This document shows, piece after piece, positions 34,801-45,100 of a DNA stretch of 64,000 nt. Made by a program: the position numbers and the translations under genes. Each line of letters starts with the position of its first letter. Within the stretch, counting starts at the first letter, position 1. The stretch is taken from contig NC_051852.1 of assembly GCF_905115235.1 (NCBI RefSeq), positions 167,108,164 through 167,172,163 on the forward strand, written 5' to 3'. The notes beneath the pieces were generated by a model that was not told where the DNA came from, searched no databases, and was given only the letters and a program-made list of their open reading frames with translations. Source of the stretch: Hermetia illucens (taxonomy: Eukaryota; Arthropoda; Insecta; Diptera; Stratiomyidae).

Positions 34801-37800
34801 TAAGCTTCCGACCGATTAGTCTAACGTCCTTTCTACTAAAAGGAGTAGAAAGACTAGTAGATCGGTTCATAAGGAATTCCTAAGTGGCCACTTCACTGTA
34901 GGCAACATGCCTACTAGAAAGGCAAATCTACGGAGACAGTGCTCCATGAAGTAACGGCAAAAATTGAAAAGGCCCTGTCCGATAAAGAATAAACCTTGGG
35001 CGCATTTATGGGCATCGAAGGCGCCTTCAATTATACTTCATCGCGGTGATTTGTAAAGCGGCAGGACAGCATGGAATCGATCCGCTAGACTGGAGAAAGA
35101 TCCACATCTTGAAGTCTATTGAAGCAGGGTGTATTAAGGGTTGCCCACAGTGAGGGGTTATCTTTCCTCTGTTGTGGCTCCTGGTAATGGACACCTTGCT
35201 ATGGCTCCTGGAGGGCAGAAAGTTCTTCGCACAAGCGTTTGTGGACAACCTAGTCGTAACAATTATCGACAAGTTTGGGAACACAGTATGTGAATGCAAT
35301 ACTGTATGTGTTGCCTCCATAATCGCCATTATGCTCGGTAGGAACGTCAGGTGGGGCAGCTACACGCTACCCTCCAGAACAGGGGCGGAAATCCAGCTGA
35401 TGCAAACAGTCAAATGCTAGGAGTACATCTCGACTGCAAGTTAACGTGGAAGCACCATATCCAGGAACAATACCAAAAATCATGCAGATTGCTTTGGTGC
35501 TGTAGGTTTGCGATAGGCAAGACCTAGGGACTTTCACCAAAACAGACTCATTGGAGGTATACATCTATAATAAAACCCATTTTCATGTATGCGTGCCGCG
35601 TGTTGTGACCGAGACTGATTCAGAGGCTCCGTTGCCTATATATTGCTGGAGCAATCCATTTGGAGGTAAAACGGAAAGCATCTTTATTTTTTTTTTTGTG
35701 CGTACACGGAGGTGAAAAATCTTAGAAAGACACGTCCGCCGCCGCCCGAACGCCGGAAATACAGCGGGCGCGTGTGGGATTCACACCCACTAAAAACCAC
35801 CCCCGGTCTCTCCAGCCCCAGCCCTGCGGGACCACTATTGAGGTATTACTTCGCGGGCTAGGTTTGCTCTTAGGCACTCATCCTTCTCCTATTTGCAGCT
35901 TTCCTCCTTCTTTGTTCCTTCAGCAACTCCTCCTGCATTTCGATGATTGCGGAGCCAACCGCAAGCCGCTTCTCCTCGGACTCCAGCATCTCAGTAACCA
36001 AGCTCCCCGGGGTCCCGCTCCTGCCCAACACCTGCTTTAAGCTCCTTCTCTCCATCGCAAATCGTGGGCAGTGAAACATCACATGCTCTGGATCCTCCGG
36101 TATGCCATCACATCTGGGACAGTTCGGAGAATCATCCAACCCAAAGCGGTGCAGATACTGCCTGTAGCAACCACCGTGCCCCGTGAGGAACTGGGTAATG
36201 TGGTAGTTGGTCTCCCCATGTTTTCGCTCAAGCCACACCCCAATGTTGGGAATGAGCCTGTGCGTTCACCGACCTTTCGCAGACTCGTCCCATCTGCGTT
36301 GCCAGAGATCAAGCGACTCTGACCTTGCCGCATTTCTACGCTGTACATGCACCTCCATACGTCTTGCATTGTACAGGACACTCATTTCTTTGACCAGAAT
36401 GTCAACCAGGATCATGCCTGCCACCACCAATACTGCCTCATCTGATGTAGTTCTAAAAGCACTGCAGACCCTGAAAGCCATCCGCCAGTAAACCGAGTTC
36501 ACCTGCTTCCGTCTCTGAGAGTTTGCAAGCGCCTCTGCCCACACAGGCGACGAGTAGAGCAGGATGGAGCGCACCACTCCGGCTAGCACCAACCTCCGGC
36601 AATGTTTCGGCCCACCAATATTTGGCAACATTTTTGCAAGTGCCGTGGTGGCACTGGCTGCCTTTTGGCATGCATACTCTAGGTGTTCCCTAAAACTCAA
36701 TTTTGTGTCAATTATTACCCCCAGGTATTTGATAGCCGGCTTTGATACGACCGTATGTCCGCCGACCTCCACTTTTACAGTGTTATTTTTCCTGCGTTTC
36801 GCTATTAAGACCGCTTCCGTTTTCGCGTCCGCCAAGGTCAGCCCGGCCTTTTCTAGCCAGGATTTTACCGCTCTCACTATTTCCGTTGCGTAAACCTCCA
36901 CATCTTCTGGGTGTTTTGCTGCAACAACCACAGCTAGGTCATCAGCAAAGCCGACAATCGTAGTCCCCTCTGGGACGGGAAGAGCAGGCACCCCATTATA
37001 CATGATATTCCACAACAGAGGACCAAGTACCGATCCCTGTGGTACCCCGGCTGTGACAATGTACTCTTTGGGGCCCTCATCCCTCTGAGAGGTAGTTTTC
37101 CACCAAATTCGCTAAGTATCCGGGGACACCTATGTCAGCCAACGCCCGTTTAATTCTATTCTAGTTGGCCGAGTTGAATGCGTTTTTGACATCCAACGCC
37201 ACCACGGCACAGCAGCCGCCAGAAATCAGTGCACCTTTTGCCAGGTTTACCACCATGCCAATTGCGTCCACCGTAGAGTGGGCGCGTCGGAAACCAAACT
37301 GGCGTTCCGACAAACCATTGCTGGCTTCGACGATGGGCAGGAGTCTGTTGTAGATGACTCTCTCCATCATCTTCCCCCTTGTATCCAACAGGCAGATAGG
37401 ACGATAAGACGCTGGGTTTTCAGGTGGCTTGCCAGGCTTCGGAAGCAACACCAACTTTTGCTTTTTCCACTGGGCAGGGAATATTCCTTCTTTTAGGCAC
37501 GCCTCGAAGGTGTTGGCGAAAAGTTCGGGCCTAGTCTTCACTGCCAGTTTCAAAGCTCGGTTGGGGATGCCATCCAATCCTGGGGCCTTGTTGTCACCGA
37601 ACCTACCACATATTTCCCGCAGCTCCTCCACAGTAGCGGAAAGCATCTAACGACGCATATAGGCTTGATACCATTGGCGCGTGGAAAGGCGGCGACGGGG
37701 CCGGAGCGGCGACGGGACGGAGCCAATAGTCTCCCCATTCTCTGTATCTGGAGAATGTTCTCAGATTCGCGAACGCCGTCGGCAAGAGGTCGATGAATAC

Positions 37801-38775
37801 GCGACCTCCGGGAATAGTGCAATGGGACTAGCAAAGGTCTGATTGCTTGCAGCTGCGGCTTCCCCACTAAACTAAACTAAGGGGCCCAAGTATAAAGCTT
37901 TGGGGAACACCAAAGGAAGGAAAGAAGGGACGAGATGAATAACAACGAAAAGAAATTCGGCAGGAACGGCATGAGAGATGGAAGGAAAGCTAGATTGAGG
38001 AAGGGAACTTGGATAGACAGAGTTTGAAGAAGTTAACAATATGTTCAACAGTATCAAAGGCTTTGGAGAAATCAGTATAAATAGGGATTGTTGTGGGGAG
38101 TTGACACAGTATCAATTCAGTAAAATTGATGGAAGGTTTTTGCATGCTTGTTTTAGGAATAAAGAGAAATTTTTACGCAGATTGTATTCAAGTTGGCATT
38201 AGTGAGTCAATTCAAGGAATTGTGGCATCGTTTGGTTCATTCCAAATTTATAACACAACGGAATCTGGGACAGCATTAAAAGTATTCCGATTGTACGTAA
38301 AGTTTTTAGGCATTGCCTTATTTTCAGCCTCTTTGTAGAGAAACTTAATCAAGTAAACTCGACTCAGCCTCCAAATGCTCCCATGCCAAAAGAAATTTTC
38401 ACAATATTTACACAAATTTTCACAATATTTACACCCGGTCCGTTTTCTGTTTGTTTATCTTTTACCCGTCAATGGATTTGCAGCTGGAAGATGCATTTCC
38501 CCTCTCATAGTTTCCAACTAAACTAATTTCGCACTCTCCCGGACTTTCCACGAAGAGATCGTGAATTCCAATTCGATGACCTAACTGTCAGAATGTTGCC
38601 ACAATTCGTTTTTTCACGGATTTTAGTAACATCTTCAACTTGAAAACATGTTCACTATGTTCCTCGCGTTTAAATACACAAAATAAAAACATTTTCACTT
38701 CTAACTACTTACGCTGAAATCGTTTTTTGTGAAATCTACTCCACGCACAAAAGGCAAAACACCCGTATTCGCCAT
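16839..38775 (-). CDS. fliI: Flightless I, leucine-rich-repeat gelsolin-family actin regulator, 6 coding exons
   Basis: Exons in coding order: 38775-38713, 31109-29075, 27193-26107, 26036-25886, 17318-17040, 16973-16839; 3750 nt, 1249 aa (the fly protein I recall is about 1256). All junctions are GT-AG and keep frame. Exon 1 is [20 protein letters not shown] plus Ser, continued by DERFPPSLR. Residues about 22-420 are LRRs ([18 protein letters not shown] and similar). Gelsolin-like repeats follow from about 500 ([57 protein letters not shown]) up to the C-terminal [16 protein letters not shown]. The protein binds actin, and in flies is needed for flight muscle and cellularisation; the LRRs bind partners. 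Introns 1 (7.6 kb), 2 (1.9 kb) and 4 (8.6 kb) are swollen by transposons, while introns 3 (70 bp) and 5 (66 bp) are short. The gene looks intact and functional. Confidence 0.95.
17319..17880. other. Start of the 3' portion of flightless intron 4, nothing recognised
   Basis: Intron sequence next to exon 5. No motif or repeat family was recognised. Confidence 0.35.
17881..18052 (+). mobile_element. LINE endonuclease N-terminal scrap
   Basis: Plus-strand text resembles the start of a LINE endonuclease: [13 protein letters not shown], then [20 protein letters not shown] and IRWWDS. It corresponds to the usual (L/I)WNVGTL ... YRLDILGLSEIRW pattern. It is only about 170 bp, abuts LINE-A sequence, and is broken. 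Confidence 0.5.
18490..18800 (+). repeat. Segment shared with the upstream end of LINE-B copy 2
   Basis: This segment (gctcgtgcctggcttataag, gcaacaagtcatgtggcgta, gttcgctcttgcattgactc) recurs inverted at about 25180-25500, immediately upstream of the LINE-B reading frame there. It probably represents LINE-B upstream sequence, but I see no protein in it. Confidence 0.5.
18800..19015 (-). mobile_element. Ty3/gypsy-type LTR retrotransposon fossil, integrase fragment
   Basis: A broken, short fossil of an LTR element with pieces resembling integrase, and the inverted counterpart of the fossil at 20125-20470. Family placement is by resemblance to insect Ty3/gypsy integrases. The LTRs are not seen here. 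Confidence 0.5.
19152..19438 (-). mobile_element. tRNA-derived SINE, copy 3, with 9-bp target duplication
   Basis: On the minus strand the head tccggatagctgagtggtta carries the A box TAGCTGAGTGG and the B box GGTTCAAATCT. The tail ends in a short (ATT)n. The flanks gacagacaa at 19143-19151 and 19439-19447 look like the target duplication. The host sequence is a LINE-A copy, so the SINE inserted after it. Confidence 0.8.
20125..20470 (+). mobile_element. Ty3/gypsy-type LTR retrotransposon fossil, integrase fragment
   Basis: A broken fossil with recognisable integrase pieces: a catalytic-core stretch around [19 protein letters not shown] and a C-terminal stretch ending near RPIWVS-like text. 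Related to 18800-19015 but inverted. No LTRs were recognised next to it. Age is probably old, judged by its broken frames. Confidence 0.55.
22531..23102. other. Intron sequence, nothing recognised
   Basis: Flightless intron 4 between the LINE-A 3' end and the LINE-B 3' tail; no gene or repeat family was identified. Confidence 0.35.
23103..25510 (-). mobile_element. LINE-B copy 2, best preserved RT of the family
   Basis: A minus-strand reading frame runs from 25168 to about 23552 and continues in the same frame after one TAG (where copy 1 has TGG, in SSET-W-VLSKK) to 23165, giving over 650 residues. It includes the linker [22 protein letters not shown] motifs ([81 protein letters not shown] with the YADD catalytic box; [20 protein letters not shown]) and the [11 protein letters not shown] tail. 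The 3' end is (GAT)n at 23123-23140. The endonuclease is missing, so it cannot move by itself; one stop in the RT suggests a fairly young insertion. Confidence 0.88.
25511..25885. other. Intron sequence beside flightless exon 4
   Basis: No gene seen; ends at the exon 4 donor (CAG|GTAAGT on the minus strand). Confidence 0.4.
27307..29040 (-). mobile_element. maT-like mariner (DD37D type), copy B, in flightless intron 2
   Basis: Inverted repeats: left end tatagccataaagtctgtca, right end tgacagaacttatggctata plus c, with TA at 27305-27306 and 29041-29042. The minus strand encodes a mariner-type transposase in several frames: an HTH region ([20 protein letters not shown]), [32 protein letters not shown] with the first catalytic Asp, [20 protein letters not shown], then PWSFHQD-P with the second Asp, then SPDLNPPD. 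It is cut by a 470-bp S unit at 27799-28268. Without this insertion and the mariner, flightless intron 2 would be only about 145 bp. Confidence 0.82.
27799..28268 (-). mobile_element. S-family retroposed unit, copy S1a, inserted in the mariner
   Basis: A 470-bp unit flanked by the perfect 18-bp duplication tttcgtacacgctcgcat at 27781-27798 and 28269-28286. The duplicated bases belong to the mariner transposase frame (NASVYEK), which proves insertion into a pre-existing mariner. The body resembles the S units near 42205-43880 (for example gattgattttgggactacaa, gagccccgc, actcccactagggggccaac, gactcgggtctgatcgccct). No coding frame is credible. Confidence 0.75.
31541..32342 (+). repeat. Helentron/mini-me-like repeat, best copy
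   Basis: A roughly 800-bp unit beginning aaacaagtcgggaaaccgga. It ends with the core ccgtctccgagaaaaatgtg, a run of gaca/gacagacagaca at about 32272-32296, and the palindrome aaggttttgtgt / acacaaaacctt at 32315-32340. Other copies, in whole or part, lie at 2985, 12625, 57896 and 63685. A GTCY microsatellite next to a conserved core and a terminal palindrome fits dipteran mini-me/Helentron-like non-autonomous repeats. No protein is encoded. Confidence 0.6.
32343..33142 (+). mobile_element. Probable Ty3/gypsy-type LTR retrotransposon fossil, gag-like region
   Basis: A broken fossil. Plus-strand text resembles the C-terminal part of insect gypsy-type gag, with a coiled, charged stretch followed by a Cys-His-rich stretch. 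A 33-bp imperfect direct repeat (31495-31527 and 33143-33175, ending near ctaccaacctaac) brackets the block and might be LTR-end sequence. Old, with several breaks. The assignment is tentative. Confidence 0.4.
33225..33330 (-). mobile_element. Possible Penelope-like element end
   Basis: The minus strand carries ttaccgaggcaactcggcga followed by aacgttgcc, the kind of short inverted motif plus GAAACGTTG seen at the ends of Penelope-like retroelements. Too short to confirm; no RT or GIY-YIG domain is visible nearby. Confidence 0.3.
33650..35671 (+). mobile_element. LINE-A copy in flightless intron 1, endonuclease and RT
   Basis: The plus strand has endonuclease text in mixed frames ([47 protein letters not shown]). 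RT text follows: [50 protein letters not shown], then a scrap near [15 protein letters not shown]. It continues after an R1-like insertion at 37649-37870. Many stops; dead. A 70-80 bp part of the FRPISLTS region is locally duplicated (about 34719-34780 and 34803-34870). Confidence 0.7.
35684..37636 (-). mobile_element. LINE-D, R1-like non-LTR retrotransposon inserted into LINE-A
   Basis: 5'-truncated element reading leftwards. Pieces: [80 protein letters not shown]; then [20 protein letters not shown] with the catalytic FADD box, [18 protein letters not shown]; then the zinc-knuckle end [21 protein letters not shown] split by spacing C-x2-C-x8-H-x4-C type. This set is typical of the R1 clade. 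It ends in poly-A (T run at about 35686-35698). Target duplication cggaaagcatct lies at 35672-35683 and 37637-37648. A few frame breaks; inactive. Confidence 0.85.
37649..37870 (+). mobile_element. LINE-A continuation after the R1-like insertion
   Basis: Picks up directly from 35671 after removal of the R1-like element and one copy of the 12-bp duplication. The sequence has no clear motif by itself. Confidence 0.45.
37875..38110 (-). mobile_element. LINE-F fragment
   Basis: The minus strand resembles 58755-58960 of the LINE-F copy: an AFDTVE-like stretch at the left end of the RT palm, SKFPSSI-like text, and [17 protein letters not shown], which is the frame-shifted equivalent of the SGVSQGSTLGPLL box. 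About 230 bp; dead. Confidence 0.6.
38111..38712. other. Start of flightless intron 1, nothing recognised
   Basis: Intron sequence after the donor AGC|GTAAGT at 38712. No gene or known repeat was identified. Confidence 0.4.
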
Positions 38776-39179
38776 CCTTCCATTTGTCACTGTTGGTTTT
38801 GACACATCCAATGCACTTTTTTTGGAGAACCGAACCGGCTACCTCAGGGAGGTATTTAGTTTGGTTTGTTTAAACAACTATTTTTCTGTCCATTCCATGA
38901 GACAGCATAATTTTTAAAAAGGGAGTTTTCATTCTTATGCCGCTCTAGAATATCTTTAAATCTTTCAAATTAATATTTAAACAAGGAAAAATTCATCAGC
39001 ATACTGACGACCCCAGATGTCCTCAATCTGTGTTTTGGGCGTTTATAGATAATTTGCCGAACAATTGTCAAAAGCAAACGTGACCACTTCTGACACTTGC
39101 AGTGTAAGTGCATATTTTGGCAACAAAACAACGTGCGAACGGTTGGTCGTGCGGTTTTCTACATGTAATCAGTCCTTAA
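38776..39179. promoter_or_regulatory. Bidirectional promoter region of flightless I and DDX27
   Basis: 404 bp separate the two start codons, which face away from each other. The interval has no transposon that I can see. No TATA box or initiator could be assigned with confidence; the promoter call rests on the head-to-head arrangement. Confidence 0.6.
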
Positions 39180-42100
39180 ATGCAAAAATCCAAAATGATA
39201 CTAGACAAAAAGTCTGATCTGATAACTACAATTGAAGAAGATGCAGATATTGAAAACTTGTCGGCGGATTCGGACGAGGAAGTTGAGGTTTGTGACTCTT
39301 TCAACAATGTTCTAACCTAGAATGCTTTTCATATAAAATTATCGCTTTTCAGTACCAACCGACAAAATTGAGACATAAACGAATCACAGAATTCGAAAAA
39401 GGCTTTGAGTTTGTTTCGTCGGCTAAGGAGTACAATGTGGACACTTGGGATGATTTGATGAAGTTTGTGAAACGGAAGGCGCGCACAAAGACGGACGATA
39501 AAATTGCCGCAAAATTAAAGGACCGCCCTGCCCAGGCAGGAGATAGTAGCGAAGAAGAGGTAAAAACCATAAGAAAGCGCTAATTGTAAACTATCTTACG
39601 CGACACTCAATTTCCAGCTCGATCTTTCAGAAGACGAACTAAAGCACGACGGCCTCAGAATCCGGGAAGGAGTGAAGAAAAAGAGTAAAAAGAAGAAGCA
39701 AAAAGAATTAGAAGAGGAAGAAGCTGAGAATGAGGCAGACAAAGATTTCTTTGAGGAAGGAACCAATAATGAAGAAATCACATCTTTCTACCAAATGAAT
39801 CTTTCGCGGCCGCTTATGCGAGCTATAGGTGTTCTAGGGTATATTTACCCCACGCCAATCCAGGCATCGACAATCCCGATAGCGTTGCTGGGCCGCGATA
39901 TATGTGGGTGTGCGGCTACTGGTACCGGCAAGACCGCGGCGTACATGCTTCCGACCCTGGAACGATTGCTCTATCGCCCGGTTAACAACAAAGCTGTAAC
40001 GCGTGTTTTAGTTTTGGTCCCGACACGTGAATTGGGCGCGCAGGTTTACCAGGTGACCCGGCAACTGTGTCAATTCACAAGCATTGAAACTGGTTTGGCT
40101 ATTGGCGGTTTGGATGTGAAGGCACAGGAAAATGTTCTCAGGCAGAACCCAGACATCGTGATTGCGACGCCAGGAAGGCTGATAGATCACATCAAGAACA
40201 CGCCGAGTTTCAGTTTGGAATCTATTGAGGTATTCCCGAAATCGCCTTTTTAAAATGATATATTTAGGAGACCCATGATGAGTTACATCCTTGCGCTCTG
40301 ATGTCTTTAGAGGCAGCATGATGCCAACCTTTTAGCATTTTTTACTGATCCGCACCGCACTCTAACAGCAGCAAATATTTTATGTTACTAGAAACTGAAC
40401 CACGCTCTTTTACAGGTGCTCATCCTCGACGAAGCCGATCGTATGTTGGATGAATATTTCGCCGAACAAATGAAAGAAATCATCAACAGCTGCTCGAAAA
40501 CGCGTCAAACTATGTTATTTTCAGCGACAATGAGCGAACAAGTCAAGGATTTAGCAGCGGTTTCGCTCGACAAACCTGTAAAAGTGTTCGTGAACAACAA
40601 TCAAACTGTAGCGTTCAATCTCCGGCAAGAATTCATTAGGATTCGAGAGGACAAAGAGGGCGATCGTGAGCCGATCCTTGCCGCCCTAATTTGTCGTACG
40701 TTCCACGACCATTGTATGGTTTTTGTTCAGACGAAAAAACAAGCGCATCGCTTACATATTTTATTGGGACTTCTTGGAGTCCGTGCTGGAGAATTACATG
40801 GAAACTTGACCCAACAACAGCGACTTGATTCGTTGAAAAAGTTTAAAGAGGAACAGATTGATGTGCTCATTGCAACTGATGTGGCCGCTCGTGGGTTGGA
40901 TATCGTAGGCGTGAAAACTGTGATCAATTTCGTTATGCCCATCACAACCGAGCACTATATTCATCGTGTTGGTCGAACCGCTCGAGCTGGTCGTGCAGGT
41001 GTGTCTGTTTCGTTAGCGGGCGAGAAGGAACGTAAGATTGTCAAGGATATCATCAAAAATGCCGAAAGTACAGTGAAGAATCGAATTATTCCACCAGAAA
41101 TCATCGAGAAATATCGTAAAAAAGTGAACGCGCTGGAGGCAGAGATTCGTAAGTTCTATTTAATGAAAATATTACCAAATTGTTAAGGGCTTAGGAACCA
41201 ATTTGCATTGGCTCAACAGCAGCATATAATCTGTAGTGCAGAAACCAAGCTTGATGAAAAAATCTTAAGCTTATTTGTCACTATGGCAGGGAACGTTCAT
41301 TCGCAATGGATTTCTAGTTGCAATTAAGCGTCCCTTCCGGCCTTAACTCTATTCCACTCTCCTGGCTTCCCTTTAATTTTGTTACCTTACGTGTCTCCCA
41401 GCTTTACTATGTCACTGTCTGTTTGCTCCTCCTACTTATAAGGAGAATCGCTTGGCAGTTTTTCTGAACTAAAATAACTACCACTTTTCACTCTTTCCCT
41501 TTCTTCCTCTGCGACGATTTGGACGGCTGTTGATGGCGCAATGCGTCAGCCTCTCAAATTCGTTGCTCTTGGTTGGAATCCTGGTCGCTGTAGATGTCTA
41601 TGTTTGTCTCGTTGCAGTGAGCTTATCACTTACACAGCACGAAATGTGACACAGAAACTAAAGCAGAATTTCATCAAAAAGTGTGTGAATGCCCTATGGT
41701 ATCAGTGGCCGCTCCGAGCTGTGGTGCACCGTTTTGATGCCACAAACTCCTAAGGCCGTGACTTCTGTTAAGAGACCAGATAGGCAGAGTCCAGTCGGCT
41801 CGAATCTTCAGAGCCAGCCTGTAGCATTCACGAAGGAAAGCAGCTCTCCCACCCTGCAGCTAGAAATCTCTCTGAGGTCCCCAAAAGAATGGTTTACTCA
41901 GTGTCCGTAGCCTGACCCTAGTTACAACTGGGCAATGGCAGAGAAAGTGTCTGAAAGTCCTCCCCCTCTTCCCCTTCTACGCAGCTTCGGCAATGTGCAT
42001 TATAGGATATGCCGAGCCTGGCGGCATGGTCCCCTAAGGGCCAGTGCCCCGTGCAGACCGCCGTAACCAATGCATTTGCACGCGTCTGACACAGGAGCTC

Positions 42101-45100
42101 TCGTGATGTTATAGGCGGGCCAACTCCTCCTTGACTTGGCACAGCTGGTAAGCCTTCGCCATCTGAGGCCCACGGCTGCCCTATACTCTACTAAGCAATG
42201 AACAGTTAATTTCTGATGGTTTAACGTGAGTAGCCGTTGTTTACACCAAACCCCAGGGTCTTCTTAAGCCACGGACTGAATTTGTGACTACAATTAGAAC
42301 CCCGCTGTGACAAGAAACAACAACAACAAGTCTAGACTGAGTGCAGGGCTCAGCATTCATATGGTGGATGCAAAGCCTACCTAAATCTCTACCGAATTAA
42401 GCAGTACGGCACTCGAGTCCAAGCAAAGCTTCACGTTTGAGGCCCGAAGTCCTATGTCCGCTGGAATATAACCACAACCCTCAGGAAACTCCCACTAGGG
42501 GGTCAACCATGAATAACCGAGTTGAAAGCACATGCTTCAGGAATACTCCCGAGCCATGTGACTTCAGATAGCTATTCCGGTGTCCATAGGACCAGATAAA
42601 CTCTGGTGAGATGTCGTGGCCGAAGTCACTTCAGAAGAGTCCCCATGTAGACTCGGCTCTTAATTAAACCATGGAGCATTCACCTACTGTATCACGACCA
42701 GGAAGTCAAAATGAGTACAGCGTTTATCGACGTCATCACGTGGAGGCTCTCCTTGACCACTGGGTATTGATTCAGTCGGCAAGGTCGATGCCCAGTTGTC
42801 CTCTTCATCACCGTAAAGCAGCACTAAGAAATGAACATGATGGTCCTTAGGGTTTAACCTGGCATGTAGGCATAATGCCACGATACTCTTCAGACGCGGA
42901 TTGCTTTGGAGACTACAATCAAAGCTCCGCGATGACTGCCACAGCGATACTAGTTCCGACTCAGCATTGATACGAGTGGATGCGAGGCTTGCTGGACACC
43001 TCTGCCGCAACTGAGGGGTACGATGCTCGAGTTATACAGTGAAGTCCTCGGTGTTTAACGTAGGTACCTGTCTTGAGACTTAATCCTACGGCCCTCTTCA
43101 GGCACGGATTGATTTGTGACCACAATCAGAACCCCGCTGAGACAAGCACAACGGTACCAGTCTATACCAAGTGCATGGCTTAGCATTCATACTGGTGGAT
43201 GCAAGAATTACCTAAATTTCTACCGAACTATGGAGTACGGAGTAGGTGGATGCAAGAATTACCTAAATCTCTACCGAACTATGGAGTACGGCACCCGTGT
43301 TGATACGCAACACCACGTCGAGGCCCGAAGGTCTCTTCTCGCTTGAGCACAACCACAGCCCCCATGAAACTCCCACAAGGGGGCCAACCGCAACCAACCG
43401 AGCTGTACTCAGATACGACAGGAATTCTCCTAAAGTATAAGAGTCCAGGGGCTACCTCGGTTCCCATGGTACCAGTATACCCCTGGTAAGGTTTCGTGAC
43501 CGAAGCCACTTCAGATGAGTCCCCGTGCAGACTCGGGTCTGATCGCCCTTGCTAGGCCTCGGAGCATTCGCCTACTGCATCACGGCCGGCAAGCCAATGC
43601 GATACAGCGTTTGCCGGTGCCACCACGAGGAGGTTCTCCTGGGCCACTTGGTTTTGGTTCAGCCTACAGGGTTGCCGCCCTATCTTCCTCCCCGCCACCT
43701 CAGAGCACCACTCGAGTTATACAGGACAACTCAACTCTTGAGCTCTGCCAGCAATATGGGCATAACCAGTAAAAAAATTCCCACAAGAGGTCAACCGCAA
43801 ATGATCGGACCAAGGGCACATCCTCCAGAATTTCTCCTGGAACATTTGCTCTCAGAGGACCATCCCCCATTAGTTCAGTTTAGTATACTGAGGGGAATTG
43901 CAGCTCCGAGTACCCAGGTCTTTGTTAGACCCATTGTACTATCCCCGTAAAACGTCTATCCAATGGCTTCCCGCCTACAACTTTTGTAGTCTTTAGAATC
44001 TGAGCCAGAGAATGTGTCGATTCTACATTGAAGAAAACCTTATCAAGGTGTCTTCGTCTGAGATCTGAGAAGGCCAGGCAGCTGCAGTTTCAGAGTAGAC
44101 TTGACAGTGGATGGCCGGTTGCCAAAAGATGAGAGATGAGAACCCATCATTATGGACCCAGATCTTTGACGAGCCAGTTTCTGAGCCTCTTCACTGCCAG
44201 CGATGTTTAAGTGCCCTCGCACTCACTTCAGGAATGTTTCGTTCAGTCGGCCAAGTTTCGGCAACACTTGATGATAACTCCACACCAAGTGGCTTTATAT
44301 TTCACTGCTGTTTAGTGCTGATAATCATGCCCGACTGTCGCAACAGATTCGAATACAAGTATTCTTCTGTTGCCAGTAAAATGGCATATATCTCCGCCTG
44401 GATTACGGTCGTCATTTTTCCGAGATGTCAAGCCAGTTCCATAATAGGATTGCCCGATCTGTTTTCTATAGCTGACCCGTCGTTGAAGATGATTAACTCT
44501 GTAATTCCAAACGACTTGTGGCAATTTATCGACCATTCTTCTCTTTTGTTGATTACGACGGGGTAAATCTTTTTGAAGATGAATCTGAAAATCGTATGAT
44601 CGGTCGGCATCACAGCCACCGCTTTTATTATGGATGTATACATCCAATGAATCTGTAGCGGTGAAAGTCACCAGATCTTACGTATCGCAGCCCTACAGCA
44701 GCAGAGCAGGATTTCTGATATTGTTCCTGAATATGGTGCTTCCACGTTAGCTTTCTTAGGAATTTGGGAGTCCTAAGTCCGCATCCACTTGATGCCGTAG
44801 CGGACCAAGTTGAGGGTGCGTCTGATGAGTTGCCTCTGTCCTGGTACGAAACCGTAGCCGTCTTCGTCCCTCTTTTACTGTACTCCTAAATACTTGACTG
44901 TTTGTACTAGCTGGATTTCCGCCCCATGCTAAGGTGGGTAGCGTATAGCTGCCCCACCTGACGTTTCTAGAGAACATAACTAGGCCAATCTTCCTAGCGG
45001 TCACTGTGAGACCATTATGGAGGCACCAACAATCGATTATGCTTGTGCGGAGAACATTGTGTTCTCCAGGAGCCATAGCAAGGTCTCCATAACTGGAAGC

